A program made the position numbers and the translations under genes. The notes beneath the pieces were generated by a model, which saw only the letters and a program-made list of their open reading frames with translations, ran no database searches and had not been told where the DNA came from. Shown here piece after piece: positions 13,401-23,264 of a stretch of 64,000 bases of DNA (positions are counted from its first letter, which is position 1; each line of letters starts with the position of its first letter). Origin of the DNA: Terfezia claveryi (Eukaryota; Ascomycota; Pezizomycetes; Pezizales; Pezizaceae); contig WHUX01000174.1 in the NCBI GenBank assembly GCA_015179025.1, forward strand, positions 1 through 64,000, written 5' to 3'.

Positions 13401-14232
13401 ACTGTCTGGATGGTTATTGTTGCCCTAATGGCGTCGGGATTGTATTGTGATGCAGCACAGGGCTCTAGTTGCATCCGGATTATAATGCAATACTTCGGAG
13501 CATCCGGATGCATAGGACACACGAGACGCAAAATTGCATCTGGATGTAAAATCATGTCCGGACGCTTGGTGCTGTATCTAGATACCAAATTTTTTTTCCT
13601 GATGCAAGCTATTACTTCAACAAAAGGATCAGGAAATTAATCGAGTTAAATTAGCAGAGTTGATTAACTCCCTAGAGAGGTTCGCTTTCAATACTGATCA
13701 AAACCTACAACTCGAATGAGATATCTTCAGAAAGTGGTAACAAGCACAAAAATTAGCAGCCTCAGTTAATAGGAAGGAACTATCAACTGAGGAGGGTACA
13801 GTACTTAATGGCACTATACTCTATCAGTTCTATTTGCAAAGAGATCATACTGAGAAGAAGAAAGAAGCTATACAGGAGACCCATGTACAATACATGTCTC
13901 AGCCACTGTCTCGGAAAAATTAAGGCAAAGCAATGCAACCACATAAGGTATGGGTCCACTTTAAAGAGTTGGAGGGATCTAGTACAACTGAGGAATTACT
14001 AGATGAGTTCGGATTGGAGATAGAAGACAAGAAGTCTGATCTGGAGGTTCTATTCGATGAGAACACCTTAATTGAGTCAGTTATTATAGTAGCTACCCTC
14101 CTACCTATAAGATAGCAAGTACCCTCATTACTCCAAACTCCTGTCAGACCTTGTCATATATCTCCTATTGTTATTGGAAGAAGGGTTGGATCACCTATGT
14201 ATCATGTAACTAGGTCTCGGGCTGCTAGAAAT
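10420..14232 (+). pseudogene. pogo-like (DDE_1) transposase, decayed and split
   Basis: Three parts are visible on the plus strand. First is an N-terminal DNA-binding stretch with a helix-turn-helix look (about 10430-10620). Next is a central DDE part (about 10652-11405) with NIDEKGF (first Asp, about 10950), then ILNGCEIHI (about 11310-11340, in place of the usual DGHGSH) and an FIEYY segment. After the CATCAG insertion comes a C-terminal charged, coiled segment (about 13620-14232). Numerous stops arise from C-to-T or G-to-A changes. About 80 residues normally found after the second catalytic block seem to be missing at the junction, so a small deletion is possible. Confidence 0.65.
11408..13604. 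mobile_element. CATCAG fold-back element, copy 1 (innermost)
   Basis: 2197 bp from CATCAGGAAAAAAAATTTGG to its inverse at 13604. Almost the whole element is inverted repeat: arms of about 1 kb (11408-12410 and 12617-13604) around a short AT-rich core. Each arm holds terminal GC-rich motifs built on GTCCGGACGC, a 12-bp tandem repeat (unit GAGCGAGTATTA; 11925-12125 inverted against 12910-13095), a TATA-like segment, and core stem repeats with (AT)n and a GTCTCCAAAAGCA motif. Flanks are TA on the left and CA on the right, compatible with a 2-bp CA duplication with one decayed copy. No protein-coding gene is recognised. Confidence 0.85.
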
Positions 14233-14290
14233 TGAGTGTGTAAATTGATATATTTCCCAGTGATGATGCACTACTCTGTAATATATGGTA

Positions 14291-15480
14291 GCCAACTCAT
14301 CTAACGATTTTGCTGGTTATAGTAGAAAATGCAGAGGTATTGCTTCAGAGTCTGAATTGCTCATTCTGAAAAGCCATCTGTTTGGGGGTAGTAGGTAGTA
14401 AATAAATGGAGGTGGATGTCTAGCTTTTGGTTCAACTGCCTGAACATTTCCAAGACAAATTGAAATCTATAGTTAGAGGTAATATGCCTTAGTAAGCCAT
14501 GCAACTTCCAAATGTTGGTAATATAAGTATTAGCAATATCTTCTACTGTCTATGTTGTTTTTGCTAGTATATACCATTGTATTTTAGTAAATCTGTTGGT
14601 AATCATCTGGACTATATTAAAACCTTCAAAATCTGGCAATTCACCTATAAAATCCATTGCTATCTCTTCCCAAGATCGGTTTCCTGTTGGCATAGGTACT
14701 AGCTTTATTTTTCTTGAATGCCTGTCTGATTTGGCCTTTTGATAAGGTAAACATGCTGCCATATAGGATGCCATATCTTCCTGCCACTTCTCCTATACAA
14801 AATTCTAGCTAACAAGGTCTTCTGTGTACATTTTCCCCTAGTGCTCTGCAACTTTGCTATTATGATACAGTCTTAAAACCTCCAACTTGTATTCTAGTAG
14901 TACCTCTAATAAGTAAGTATTCTACCTAGGCTATCCTAATATATCAATACTATCTAGTGAGGGATTTTCTACATTGATATGGCCTTCTTATCCTACCTCT
15001 TCTTCTAACAACAGCTGGCCTTCTTTTAGCAGACGTTCTTCCGCACCTGATCTCTCTTCTCCTACTCTGCAGCTAAGTATATCTAGTTTACCTATTTTGG
15101 AGCTTGGCCAATATATTATTATGAATATGAATTTAGCCAGTGTTTGGTACCAAGTGGCTTGTCTAGAGTTGAGCTTTTGCTTGGTATTAAAGTACTATAA
15201 GCCTTAGTAGTTGGTAAACCCATTGACTGGTATACTGACTTACACCGACTAGCCAAGCTCGCTATTTGCAAAAATAGTTTACTATAGCAAAGAGTTCTTT
15301 ATCATGAATTGGCCAGTTTCTTTAGGTAGAATCTAGTATTTTTGAGTGATAATCCACTAGATATAGCGTTTTAATAGTTGATTAAGCATATAGCTTATCA
15401 CCAGTATTATGAACATGATACTGGGATAGTACTCCAGCAATAGCCTGATTGCTGGCGTCTGTTTCTATAATAGTGTCAAG
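14291..15480 (-). pseudogene. Gypsy family-2 integrase, N-terminal and core parts
   Basis: Minus-strand fragments include the block PYQKAKSDRHSRK...MDFIGELPDFEG (about 14590-14770), which carries the first catalytic Asp and the tract before it. A QTDG-type segment with the catalytic region lies near 14370-14390. The frame then runs to the pogo insertion at 14288. Stops are frequent. The stretch 14900-15480 toward RNase H is poorly conserved and I cannot place exact limits. Confidence 0.65.
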
Positions 15481-16990
15481 TATGTGGTCGAACTAAGTAA
15501 GGATTAGTACTGCCATGAATTCTGCTCATAAGTCATCAAAGGCCTGCTGCTGTGTAGCCCCCCATGAAAATAGTATATCCTTGGTTAGTTCAGTTAGGGG
15601 CCTTACTTTTATACTGTATTGTGCAATAAAATAACAGTAATAGTTAGCAAAGCCTAGAAATGCTTGAACCTTCTTCTTCTTGGTTAGAGTTGGCCAGCAA
15701 GCTATGGTATCTAGCTTAGCCGGGTCCATTTTGACCTCTCAACCATTGATGATATGACCTAAAAAAATAGTCTCGAAGATATAGAATTTGGACTTTAGTA
15801 GGTTAATAGCTAAGCCATAGTCTATGCACTTCTCCAGCACCTTCTCTACAATTTGCTGATATTCTACTTTTATTTAACCTCCGAATATTAGAATATCATC
15901 CAAATACCAAAGCACCCCTAAGACTACAATCTCTTCAAAGATAGTATCTATCATTTGTTGGAAAGATACAGGAGCATTGATTAGGCCAAATGGCATAACA
16001 GTAAACTTAAGCAGCCCTTTTGTTGTTTTGAAGACTATTTTCCACTCCTTACTAGCTACAATGTAGATCAGGTTGTATCTATTTTTCAAGTCAAGCTTGG
16101 TTAGCCATTTAGACCCCTTAGTTCTATCCAGCAAGTCATTAATAAGAGGCAATAGGTATCTATTGGGTATCGTGATGGGATTCATGCCTCTATAATCCAT
16201 ACACAAGTAGAGAAAACCATCCTATTTCCACACAAATAATATTGGTGCACCAGCAGTTGATCTTGATTTTCTTACTTTCCCCACTGGAATGTTTTCCTCT
16301 AAATACTACTCTAAGGCAATCTCTTCTTCCTAGGTCATTTTATAGATTGGTCTATTCCGTACCTTGGCCTTTGGATCATTGTATGGAATGGAATGATCCT
16401 AGAGTTTATAGTCTGGTAACCTAGAAGCTTGTTCTGTAGTAAATATCTATATATATTAGGTATAACTATGAGTTGCATTAATTATAAGCAGAATCTCACG
16501 GTGATCTAGTAGTTCGGCCTCTAAGTCTAACATTATGATGGTGGGTATATTGTATGTTTTATAGGGTATTGTATAGCTAGGTATCACCGTACTGGGTATT
16601 GTAGTACTTCCCCTTTTATTCCAATATTTTAACCTTGACTCTGGGGTATTAATCACTAAATCATTTCTCTTCAACCAAGATAATCCCAAGATAATGTCTC
16701 TTTTTCCAATATCAAATACTTCTACATCTAATGAGAATTTGTGGCTCATACTGGATATAAAAAAGGTAGTATTTGCTACAAATTTACCACCTTTTAGCTT
16801 GGTGCTATTATCTTGAGACAACAACATGCAGTTTTTTCTTTTCTAGACTCCTAGTCTTTTTACAACTTTGGAGTCTACTACATGTGCAGAAGCCCCATAA
16901 TCCACAATTGCTTCTGTTTCTAGCCCAGCAATCAATATTGGTACTGTAAGTAAAGGTTCATGTCTAAGGGTTTGGCCTATCGTTTTGGTG
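15481..16990 (-). pseudogene. Gypsy family-2 protease and reverse transcriptase / RNase H
   Basis: On the minus strand the protease motif IVDYGASAHVVD lies about 16870-16915 (DYGA where DSGA is usual), followed by the ILGLSWLKRNDL segment (about 16660-16700). The RT reads MDYRGMNPITIPNRYLLPLI (about 16140-16205), LTKLDLKNRYNL, MPFGLINAPVSFQ, and the catalytic YLDDILI (about 15880-15910). The connection and RNase H start (VQAFLGFANYYCYFI) lie about 15620-15680. Several in-frame stops, mostly of transition type, break the polyprotein. Confidence 0.8.
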
Positions 16991-18252
16991 GAACTCCTTA
17001 CTCTTTTCCTGAATCTGCCTCTGAATCCTCTTCCTATTGTTAGTGATATTCCTTAGGTTCAAATTCAGGGTTAGAGTCTAGTTGCGATATCTATAATATG
17101 CCAGTATCTGTCCTTGCCTTTTTTGCTGCAAGAGCAGAGATATCTAATGATTTGATACCAGTAAATAGTTTGGATAGATTACTAATAAATAGCTTGGGTG
17201 GGTTAGTTGGAGGTGAGGTTTGTTGGTAACAGATACTCTGGCAGTCAGCAATTCTATGCCTAATCTTACTATACTTGAGGCATTGGTTTTCATTTCTTCC
17301 TCTTATTGATAGTATCCGTAGTCACCTCTGATTGGTCTAAAGAACGTTGAGTTAACTGATCTGTGCAGGATCGATTGAAATATGCCCATTTTGTAGGCTG
17401 ATTTTTTAAGTTTTATTCAGCTTGAGCAATGTCTATTTGGACTAATTTCCTCAGCCATTTGGTTGGCTGGTCTCTGAAGTCCTCGTAATGAGTCATCTTC
17501 AATTGGAGCTAAGGCTTAATCCCTATAAGGATTATTCGAATGAGAAGGGTTTAAGGTATCTCCACATATACATTCAACCAATCCATAGTAGCGAGATAAT
17601 CTTGGATAGCTTTAGTCTGCTTGAGCTCATAGATTTGTCTGTGCACATTATCAGCTTGGTAATGATCAGAAAAATGTGCTAAAAGCACTTCTTTTGCTTC
17701 CTTCCATATCTTCCACTTAGCCTTGTTTATCTTCTACTATGAAAGTGCTGAACTCTTTATAAATATTCCAGCTATTACTATCTTATCCTCTTCCACTTTT
17801 ACTCTCCTCAGCATAAAGTATCCTTCCAAGTAAAATAGAAAATGTTCAAGTTCTGTTCGCTCTTCGGAAAATTTTTCTGGTGGGCAAATGTTGAAGAACA
17901 TATTTTGACTGGATGGGGTAGGACTTTGCCGCCTCGTTGGAGGGTCAGGGGTCAAGTGGGTGGGAGTTCACTTATCTGTAGTTGCGCCTTTCTCTAGGAT
18001 TCTTGGTATTGTAGAACCCAATTCTAGGGTACTAACTCTAGCTTTTATTGTTTTAAGCTAGGCTATAAGTACCAAGTTAATCTGTATGAGGGAGGTGATC
18101 ACATTTTGGGGCTCTGATATGTCTATTGGTAAGACTGTGTTGGCTAATTTCCTGTGTGATTGTGAAGAGCCAGGTGAGCTCTCGTTGGTATGATCAATAC
18201 TTGACATTTTTTCCACTATCTTTTGAGGTATATCAAAAATTGGGGATGCCAA
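16991..18252 (-). pseudogene. Gypsy family-2 gag, decayed
   Basis: The frame starts at a minus-strand ATG (18252), 16 bp inside the 5' LTR. It gives a 64-codon open start, then continues with stops through a segment containing NMFFNICPPEKFSEERTELE (about 17840-17900), typical of the PP(E/K)FxG..xxLxxFL start of a retrotransposon capsid domain. The zinc-knuckle region is not clearly legible. Position and order identify it. Confidence 0.7.
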
Positions 18253-18267
18253 AGAAAAGCACTATAA

Positions 18268-18991
18268 TGTTAGAGGGGCAGATAGTCAAGTCTGGGCCTA
18301 CTATGAAATAGAGAGCTTAACGAGCTTTTAGTGACATTAGTGGGACTTGTGTATATTGCATGGCTTGCACATAGTAAAGGGTCCTCAGCTAGCAGATGGC
18401 AAAGGTAAAAGGTGGAAGGGTCTTTTAGCTTAGCAAATAGCAAGCACAATAGGGACAGGTACATGAGAGTGATGAATGTGTCTTCGAAGAAGTATACAAG
18501 GAAATATAGAGATCTAAAGAGCTATAGTGCTTTAAAAGAATTATACAAGATAGTGCTTGGGTTCTGCTCTTTCTATCTAGGTAGCAGAGACCCCTTATAT
18601 AGACATCTCGGAGATTGTCCTCCCCTCCCCTCATATGGGCTTCCTAAGTCTTGAAGACATAATTGCAAATCAATAATGGAGCCGCTTGGAAATCAATAAT
18701 AGTGACATAAGCAGTCTTAGAAATCAAACATATACCTTGAACTGGTTCTCCTCCATAAGAAGCAGTTATCTTATAAGCCAATATGACCTAGCCCCAACCC
18801 TCTTGGTCATCGCTAGACCGGTGCACACACTTCCTTGTTCCGGCCAGTCTCTCTACTCAACCAATAGATATGAGCTAGAAGGCTCATTGCTAGACCTTCT
18901 ATAGGTAATCAATCCACATTGTTAGCCTCAGTGGCTGTCAGCTTCGGTTTTCCGCCTATGCATAGACCACCCTCATATAAAATTCATAACA
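18268..18991 (-). repeat. 5' LTR of gypsy family 2
   Basis: 724 bp, TGTTAG...ATAACA on the plus strand. Gag begins 16 bp beyond its lower end on the minus strand. It is directly followed by the GTATG duplication and the resumed CATCAG copy 2. Confidence 0.88.
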
Positions 18992-20510
18992 GTATGTACG
19001 ACACTCTAATACCAGCCAGGTGTATAGCCACTATTGCAGCCATTAAATATGTATGTAGTGGAAATATCCTTTGTATTCGCTAATAATTATATACATAGAA
19101 GTATTGAGTAATAGAAATATATATAGAATATACACTCGCTGCTTCAATCACTCTAACACGCACTCTAACACTCGCTCTAACACTCGCTCCAATTCTCGCT
19201 CTAATACTCACTCCAATACTCACTCTAATACTTGCCCTAATACTTGCTTCCATACTCACTCCAATACTCGCTCTCATCCTGGCTCTATTACTTGCTCTAA
19301 TGCTCGCTATAATGTGCTGGGATATAGAGTAAAGGGAAAATGCATGGGAAAGGGAGGTATATATACAGGAAAACTATAGTTGCCAAGGCTGACCTAAAAG
19401 AACGAGTTTCTTGCACATATATATATAAGTCTCTAAAAGAACAAGTTTCTTATACATATATATATATATACCTACGAATGCATAGATTTCTCGCATATAT
19501 ATATATATATGTCTCCAAAAGCATGAGTTTCTCGCACATATATGTATATGTCTCCAAAAGCACGAGTTTCTTGTATATATATATATATATGCCCGTGAAT
19601 GTATGAATTCCTACGAAAGAGATCACAAAGCGTGAACTCTGTACATATCTCTATACAATGACTCCGCATTCCCAATATGACTATTTTCAGGCCAGGCATT
19701 ATATAGTACAGCACCCGCGGGTGAAAGGTGGCTGAGCGCCAGTGATCACTGTCATACCACTTCTCTTGTTATCCTTTATCTCATTGTCTTTGAAAAGTCT
19801 AAATTGTCGGCCTTACTAGTCAGCCTTAGCAACAATGGTTTTCCTGTATATATACCTCCCTTCCCCACGCATTTTCCATTCGCTGTCTATCCCAGTACAT
19901 TAAGGCTAACATTAAAGTGACTATTGGAGCGAGTATTATGGTGAGTATTAGAGTGAGTATTAGAGCGAGTATTAGAGCGAGTAATAGAGCAAGTATTAGA
20001 ATGAGTATTAGAGTGAGTATTAGAGCAATTGGAGTAGCGATTGCATGCTCTATATATATCTATTACTCAATACTTCTGTGTATATAATTATTAGTGAATA
20101 CAATAGATATTTCTGCTGCATATATATTCAATGGTTGCAATAGTGGCTACGTACCTAGCCGATGTTAGAGCGTCATAGATGCAAGCTAGTAGCGGGTATA
20201 CATTGTAGAAGAGAGTGATTTGGGGCCCTAGTTCAGCAACGCTAGACGTGGAACCTATAGCATAGACAACCTCAATTGAGTTGAGGATGTAATGGCAATG
20301 AACTCTGACATCCAGATATTGAGCTTATATCAACCACTATCTGGACAGCTTTTGGGGCCCCAATGGCATTAGGACGCAGCGTGGGGCCCTAGTTGCATCC
20401 AGATTGTAATGCAATACCCCGAGGCATCCAGATACACAGGACGCACAGGATGCAAAATCACGTCCGGATGCTTGGTAGTGCATTCTGATGTATATTTCTT
20501 TTTGCTGATG

Positions 20511-21371
20511 TAGTATATTTATTTAAGTAAGTATATAGGTTACTAGTAAAGTATTAAGATTTATAATATGAGATTTATTTTAATATTTAGTTCAACTATT
20601 ACAAGTTATATAAATTACTATACTAAGGTTTATAAATTAAGAATCATACTACTATTTATTATAACTATTATAAGTTTAAATATATACATCAGCAACGAGT
20701 TTATTTGCGCCAGGTGCACCTGGTGCACCTGGCGCTCTATTGCAGAACCAAGCCTTGTGATACACTAGTGTTCCGTGTTCCCTTCCTGGCGTACCTCTGG
20801 TGCTTCCAACTCTCTGAACCACCATATTACCTTTACACTGTTTCTACCATGGTATCTATGCATACCTCTTTCCCCATAACATCCCAGCGTTATCCGCTTT
20901 GCTAAGTTTCCAATCCAATATTTTACGTTCCCCTCATTCCGCTTCAGCTTCACTTCTCTTCTACTCCTACCTCTATCTCTTGACTTTGCAAGTATGCGTT
21001 TACCCTTTGTATTCTCCTGCATTCGCCCAATCTATTCTCCTCCTTTTCCTGTTGTCACTCATATATCTCACCATCCCAACTCGATATGCACATAATCCAC
21101 TCCTTAAAGTTACACCTCCTATCCCGCATCTTCCTGGCTTGAACTTCTCCCTATTGACTTTGTGATATTTTCAATCCGACACATTATATTCCTAAGTTCC
21201 CTTCCTACAATTCTCCTTCTGAAGTTTTTAATGCCACATATCGTGTTTCTAAGTTCCCCTTCCTAACAATTGCTCTTCTGATACTTGTAATTTAATTTAT
21301 CTTTGTTTTAAATCGATCACTCATTCTTGGCACAAACATGAGGTTTTCTTTGTTTGACTTCTATTTTCCAT
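20511..21371. other. Host sequence between two transposons
   Basis: 20511-20700 is very AT-rich with no signal. 20700-21371 has more balanced composition and short open frames on both strands, none of which I recognise. A 29-bp near-perfect palindrome made of CAGGTGCACCTGG-type repeats sits at about 20708-20736. The stretch ends at the 5' LTR of the near-intact gypsy element. Confidence 0.5.
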
Positions 21372-22049
21372 TGTCACAACTGTGTTCTTAGTCTTGATTT
21401 GACACTCGAACAGGCTTGTTCGGGTGTCGTGCTGTTTTGACACTTGAACAGGCTTGTTCGGGTATCATTGATAGGTTATTGTTATTGTTGCCCTCGGCAT
21501 CACCTGCCACTCAGGTGATGGGTTATTGTTATTGTTGCCCTCGGCATCACCTGCGATACAGGTGATGGGTTATTGACATTGTTGCCTTTATCATTACCTG
21601 CGATCGCAGGTAATAGGTTATCGTTACCTTGCTTGGCTTCCAAGATAAGGGATCTTGAGAAGCTTATTCCTTCCGTTGCCCTGGTCCGGAATTATGTATA
21701 TATAGCCCCTGTCCCTCGTACTGTCGTTGGATCCCTATCCAACGTCTTGTATCCTAATACAGACCTTGCCTCTCTCCGCGAAGGTGTACTCCCTTGTATA
21801 CTCCTCTTGTCTTACCTCGTCCAGTGAACAACTCTGTAGCACAGCTGCCTCCCCTGACCCTGACATACGCGGCAACTGCCTCCGTGTGTCTCGTGCCCTT
21901 TGCCCACTGTCTCTCTTGCCTCTCGCCCTTGCCTCCCGCCTCAGCCTTCCCCTAGTCGCACACGTAGCATTCCTACGTGAGTGTCACCCTAGCCTTGCCC
22001 TTGCTCCGGCGTACTCCTTGGTCGCCTTGTCCCCAGAGCCGTCGTTACA
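21372..22049 (+). repeat. 5' LTR, gypsy family 1
   Basis: It carries two copies of a CGAACAGGCTTGTTCG-like inverted repeat near the start (about 21410-21465). Then come three tandem units, each with a hairpin of the form CACCTGC....GCAGGTG (about 21497, 21546 and 21594). A TATA-like TATATATAG lies at 21697-21705. The open frames inside it are not genes. Confidence 0.93.
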
Positions 22050-22085
22050 CTACGTTGGATCTTCTCGACCAACTGGTACGCTGTC

Positions 22086-23264
22086 ATGTCTGGAGCCCCA
22101 CCACCTGCCGTCAGGTTCCAGACCTGGAGAAGCTCCCCTATACCCTCAGGCCCAAACGAATTGAGTGCCTATCGTTGAGAAATCATCGACATCTTCGAGG
22201 CCATAGATGCCATCGGGGCCGAACTCGGCAACAGCCTAGCCATGGCTGAATGGAAGCTGAGATCCGCCGACGAAGAAATCACGGTCCTCCAGACGGATCT
22301 CGACCATGTGAACCTTACCCTAGCCAATGAACGGACTACGGTCCAAAACCTTAGCCGCGCTCTAGGGAACCTTGCTATACCAACAGCAGCCAGTAGCAAC
22401 AAGACCAAAAGCATTCCAACACCCCCCAAGTTCAATGGGGACCTGGCTCGTCTACGAGCCTAGAAGAATGCAGTCAACCTCAAGCTCAACGGGGATTCTG
22501 CCAAGTTCCCGTCAAAACAACATCGACTGGCATACGTTTTCGCCTTACTGGAGGGGAAAGCTTGTGACCAGATCCAGCTATACGTCCTTGAAACCGAGAT
22601 CAAGCTCAATGATATCTCGGCCCTTTTCACAATCCTGGATAGGGCGTTCGGAGATCCTGATGCAGTGGGGATGGCCAGTCGAGTGCTCTGGGCACTGAGA
22701 CAGTGCAACTCAGAGCTGTCTACTTATGTTGCAGAGTTCCCGAGGCTGGCTGCAGAGGTAAGGTGCAACGACCAGGCTAAGTTCGAGCAATTCCAGGAGG
22801 GGCTCAGCAATGAGCTCCAACAAGCCATGGTTACCCTTCGTGCGGTTGATACCCTCGAAGAATTGATCGACCAGGCCTCCATGGTAGAGCAACGAATGGC
22901 CAGGTTACGCCACCGACCGGCCTTCCGACCAACCACCCGCCCAGTACAACAGCAGCAGCAGCCGAAGCCAGCCCAATCCTCCGCAACAACCACGACCTTG
23001 GCCAACAAACCAGCACATCCTTTGCTGATGCCAGCAGGGCCCGCCCCTATGGATTTGTCCTCGGGAAGGCCTCGATTGATGCAGGAGGAACGGGACAGGC
23101 ACAGGGATAAAGGCTTGTGTATTGCGTGCGGGAAGGCTGATCATTTTATTGCAGCCTGTCCACTTCAAAAAGCCCGTACCCTGGCCATCCATGCCATTTC
23201 CGACACTCCAGTACCCCGGATTGAGGAGGTTGACGAGTCGGGAAAAGCTCTGTCCCTTGCCTAG
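22086..23264 (+). pseudogene. gag: Gag polyprotein of gypsy family 1 (two in-frame stops)
   Basis: The first ATG after the LTR in the gag frame is at 22086 (MSGAPPPAVRF). The frame runs to the TAG at 23262 with only two interruptions: TGA at 22176 and TAG at 22461, both explained by one transition (CGA or TGG; CAG). It contains an acidic coiled start, the capsid region (PPKFNGD, then ALLEGKACDQ and FGDPDAVGMA to about codon 240), a proline/glutamine-rich linker, and one CCHC zinc knuckle, CIACGKADHFIAACP (about 23118-23162). Without the stops it would be about 392 residues, normal for chromovirus Gag, which forms the particle and binds RNA. ATG 22242 would shorten it and lose conserved frame. 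Confidence 0.85.

Larger units (their letters stand above)
10186..14288 (+). mobile_element. pogo/Fot1-like DNA transposon inserted in gypsy integrase
   Basis: It is bounded by TA dinucleotides at 10184-10185 and 14289-14290. Inverted ends share AGTAGTGCATCAT-ACTGG within the first 35 bp. Excising the element plus one TA rejoins the family-2 integrase in frame. Without the CATCAG copy inside it (11408-13604), the element is about 1.9 kb, the usual size for Fot1-type elements. Confidence 0.88.
8296..18991 (-). mobile_element. Ty3/gypsy chromovirus, family 2, nested
   Basis: Two 724-bp LTRs (8296-9019 and 18268-18991) bound the element. A perfect 5-bp duplication GTATG lies at 8291-8295 and 18992-18996. 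On the minus strand the order is 5' LTR, gag, protease, RT/RNase H, integrase (split by a pogo-like element), chromodomain and 3' LTR. A purine-rich tract (reverse complement of 9020-9033, GGAGGGGTAA) precedes the 3' LTR. Without the nested elements it is about 6.6 kb. Its coding parts carry many stops of transition type. The family differs from family 1 in LTR and protein sequence. Confidence 0.9.
7962..20510. mobile_element. CATCAG fold-back element, copy 2, split by gypsy family 2
   Basis: The left end CATCAGGAAGAAAAA starts at 7962, and 7962-8295 matches the subterminal part of the other copies. The element resumes at 18992 and runs to the right end TTTTTGCTGATG at 20510. The break is exactly the GTATG target duplication of gypsy family 2. 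The resumed part carries two inverted tracts of a 12-bp tandem repeat (about 19141-19310 and 19912-20035) and the central AT-rich stem repeats (about 19400-19600). Flanking dinucleotides are AA and TA, so its own duplication is not clear. Confidence 0.8.

Noticed and set aside
21573..22164. Frames of 84-145 codons inside the family-1 LTRs (also 27383-27866 and 43244-43696)
   Set aside because: They recur in every LTR copy, decay with it, and lie over the TATA and R regions; non-coding LTR sequence.
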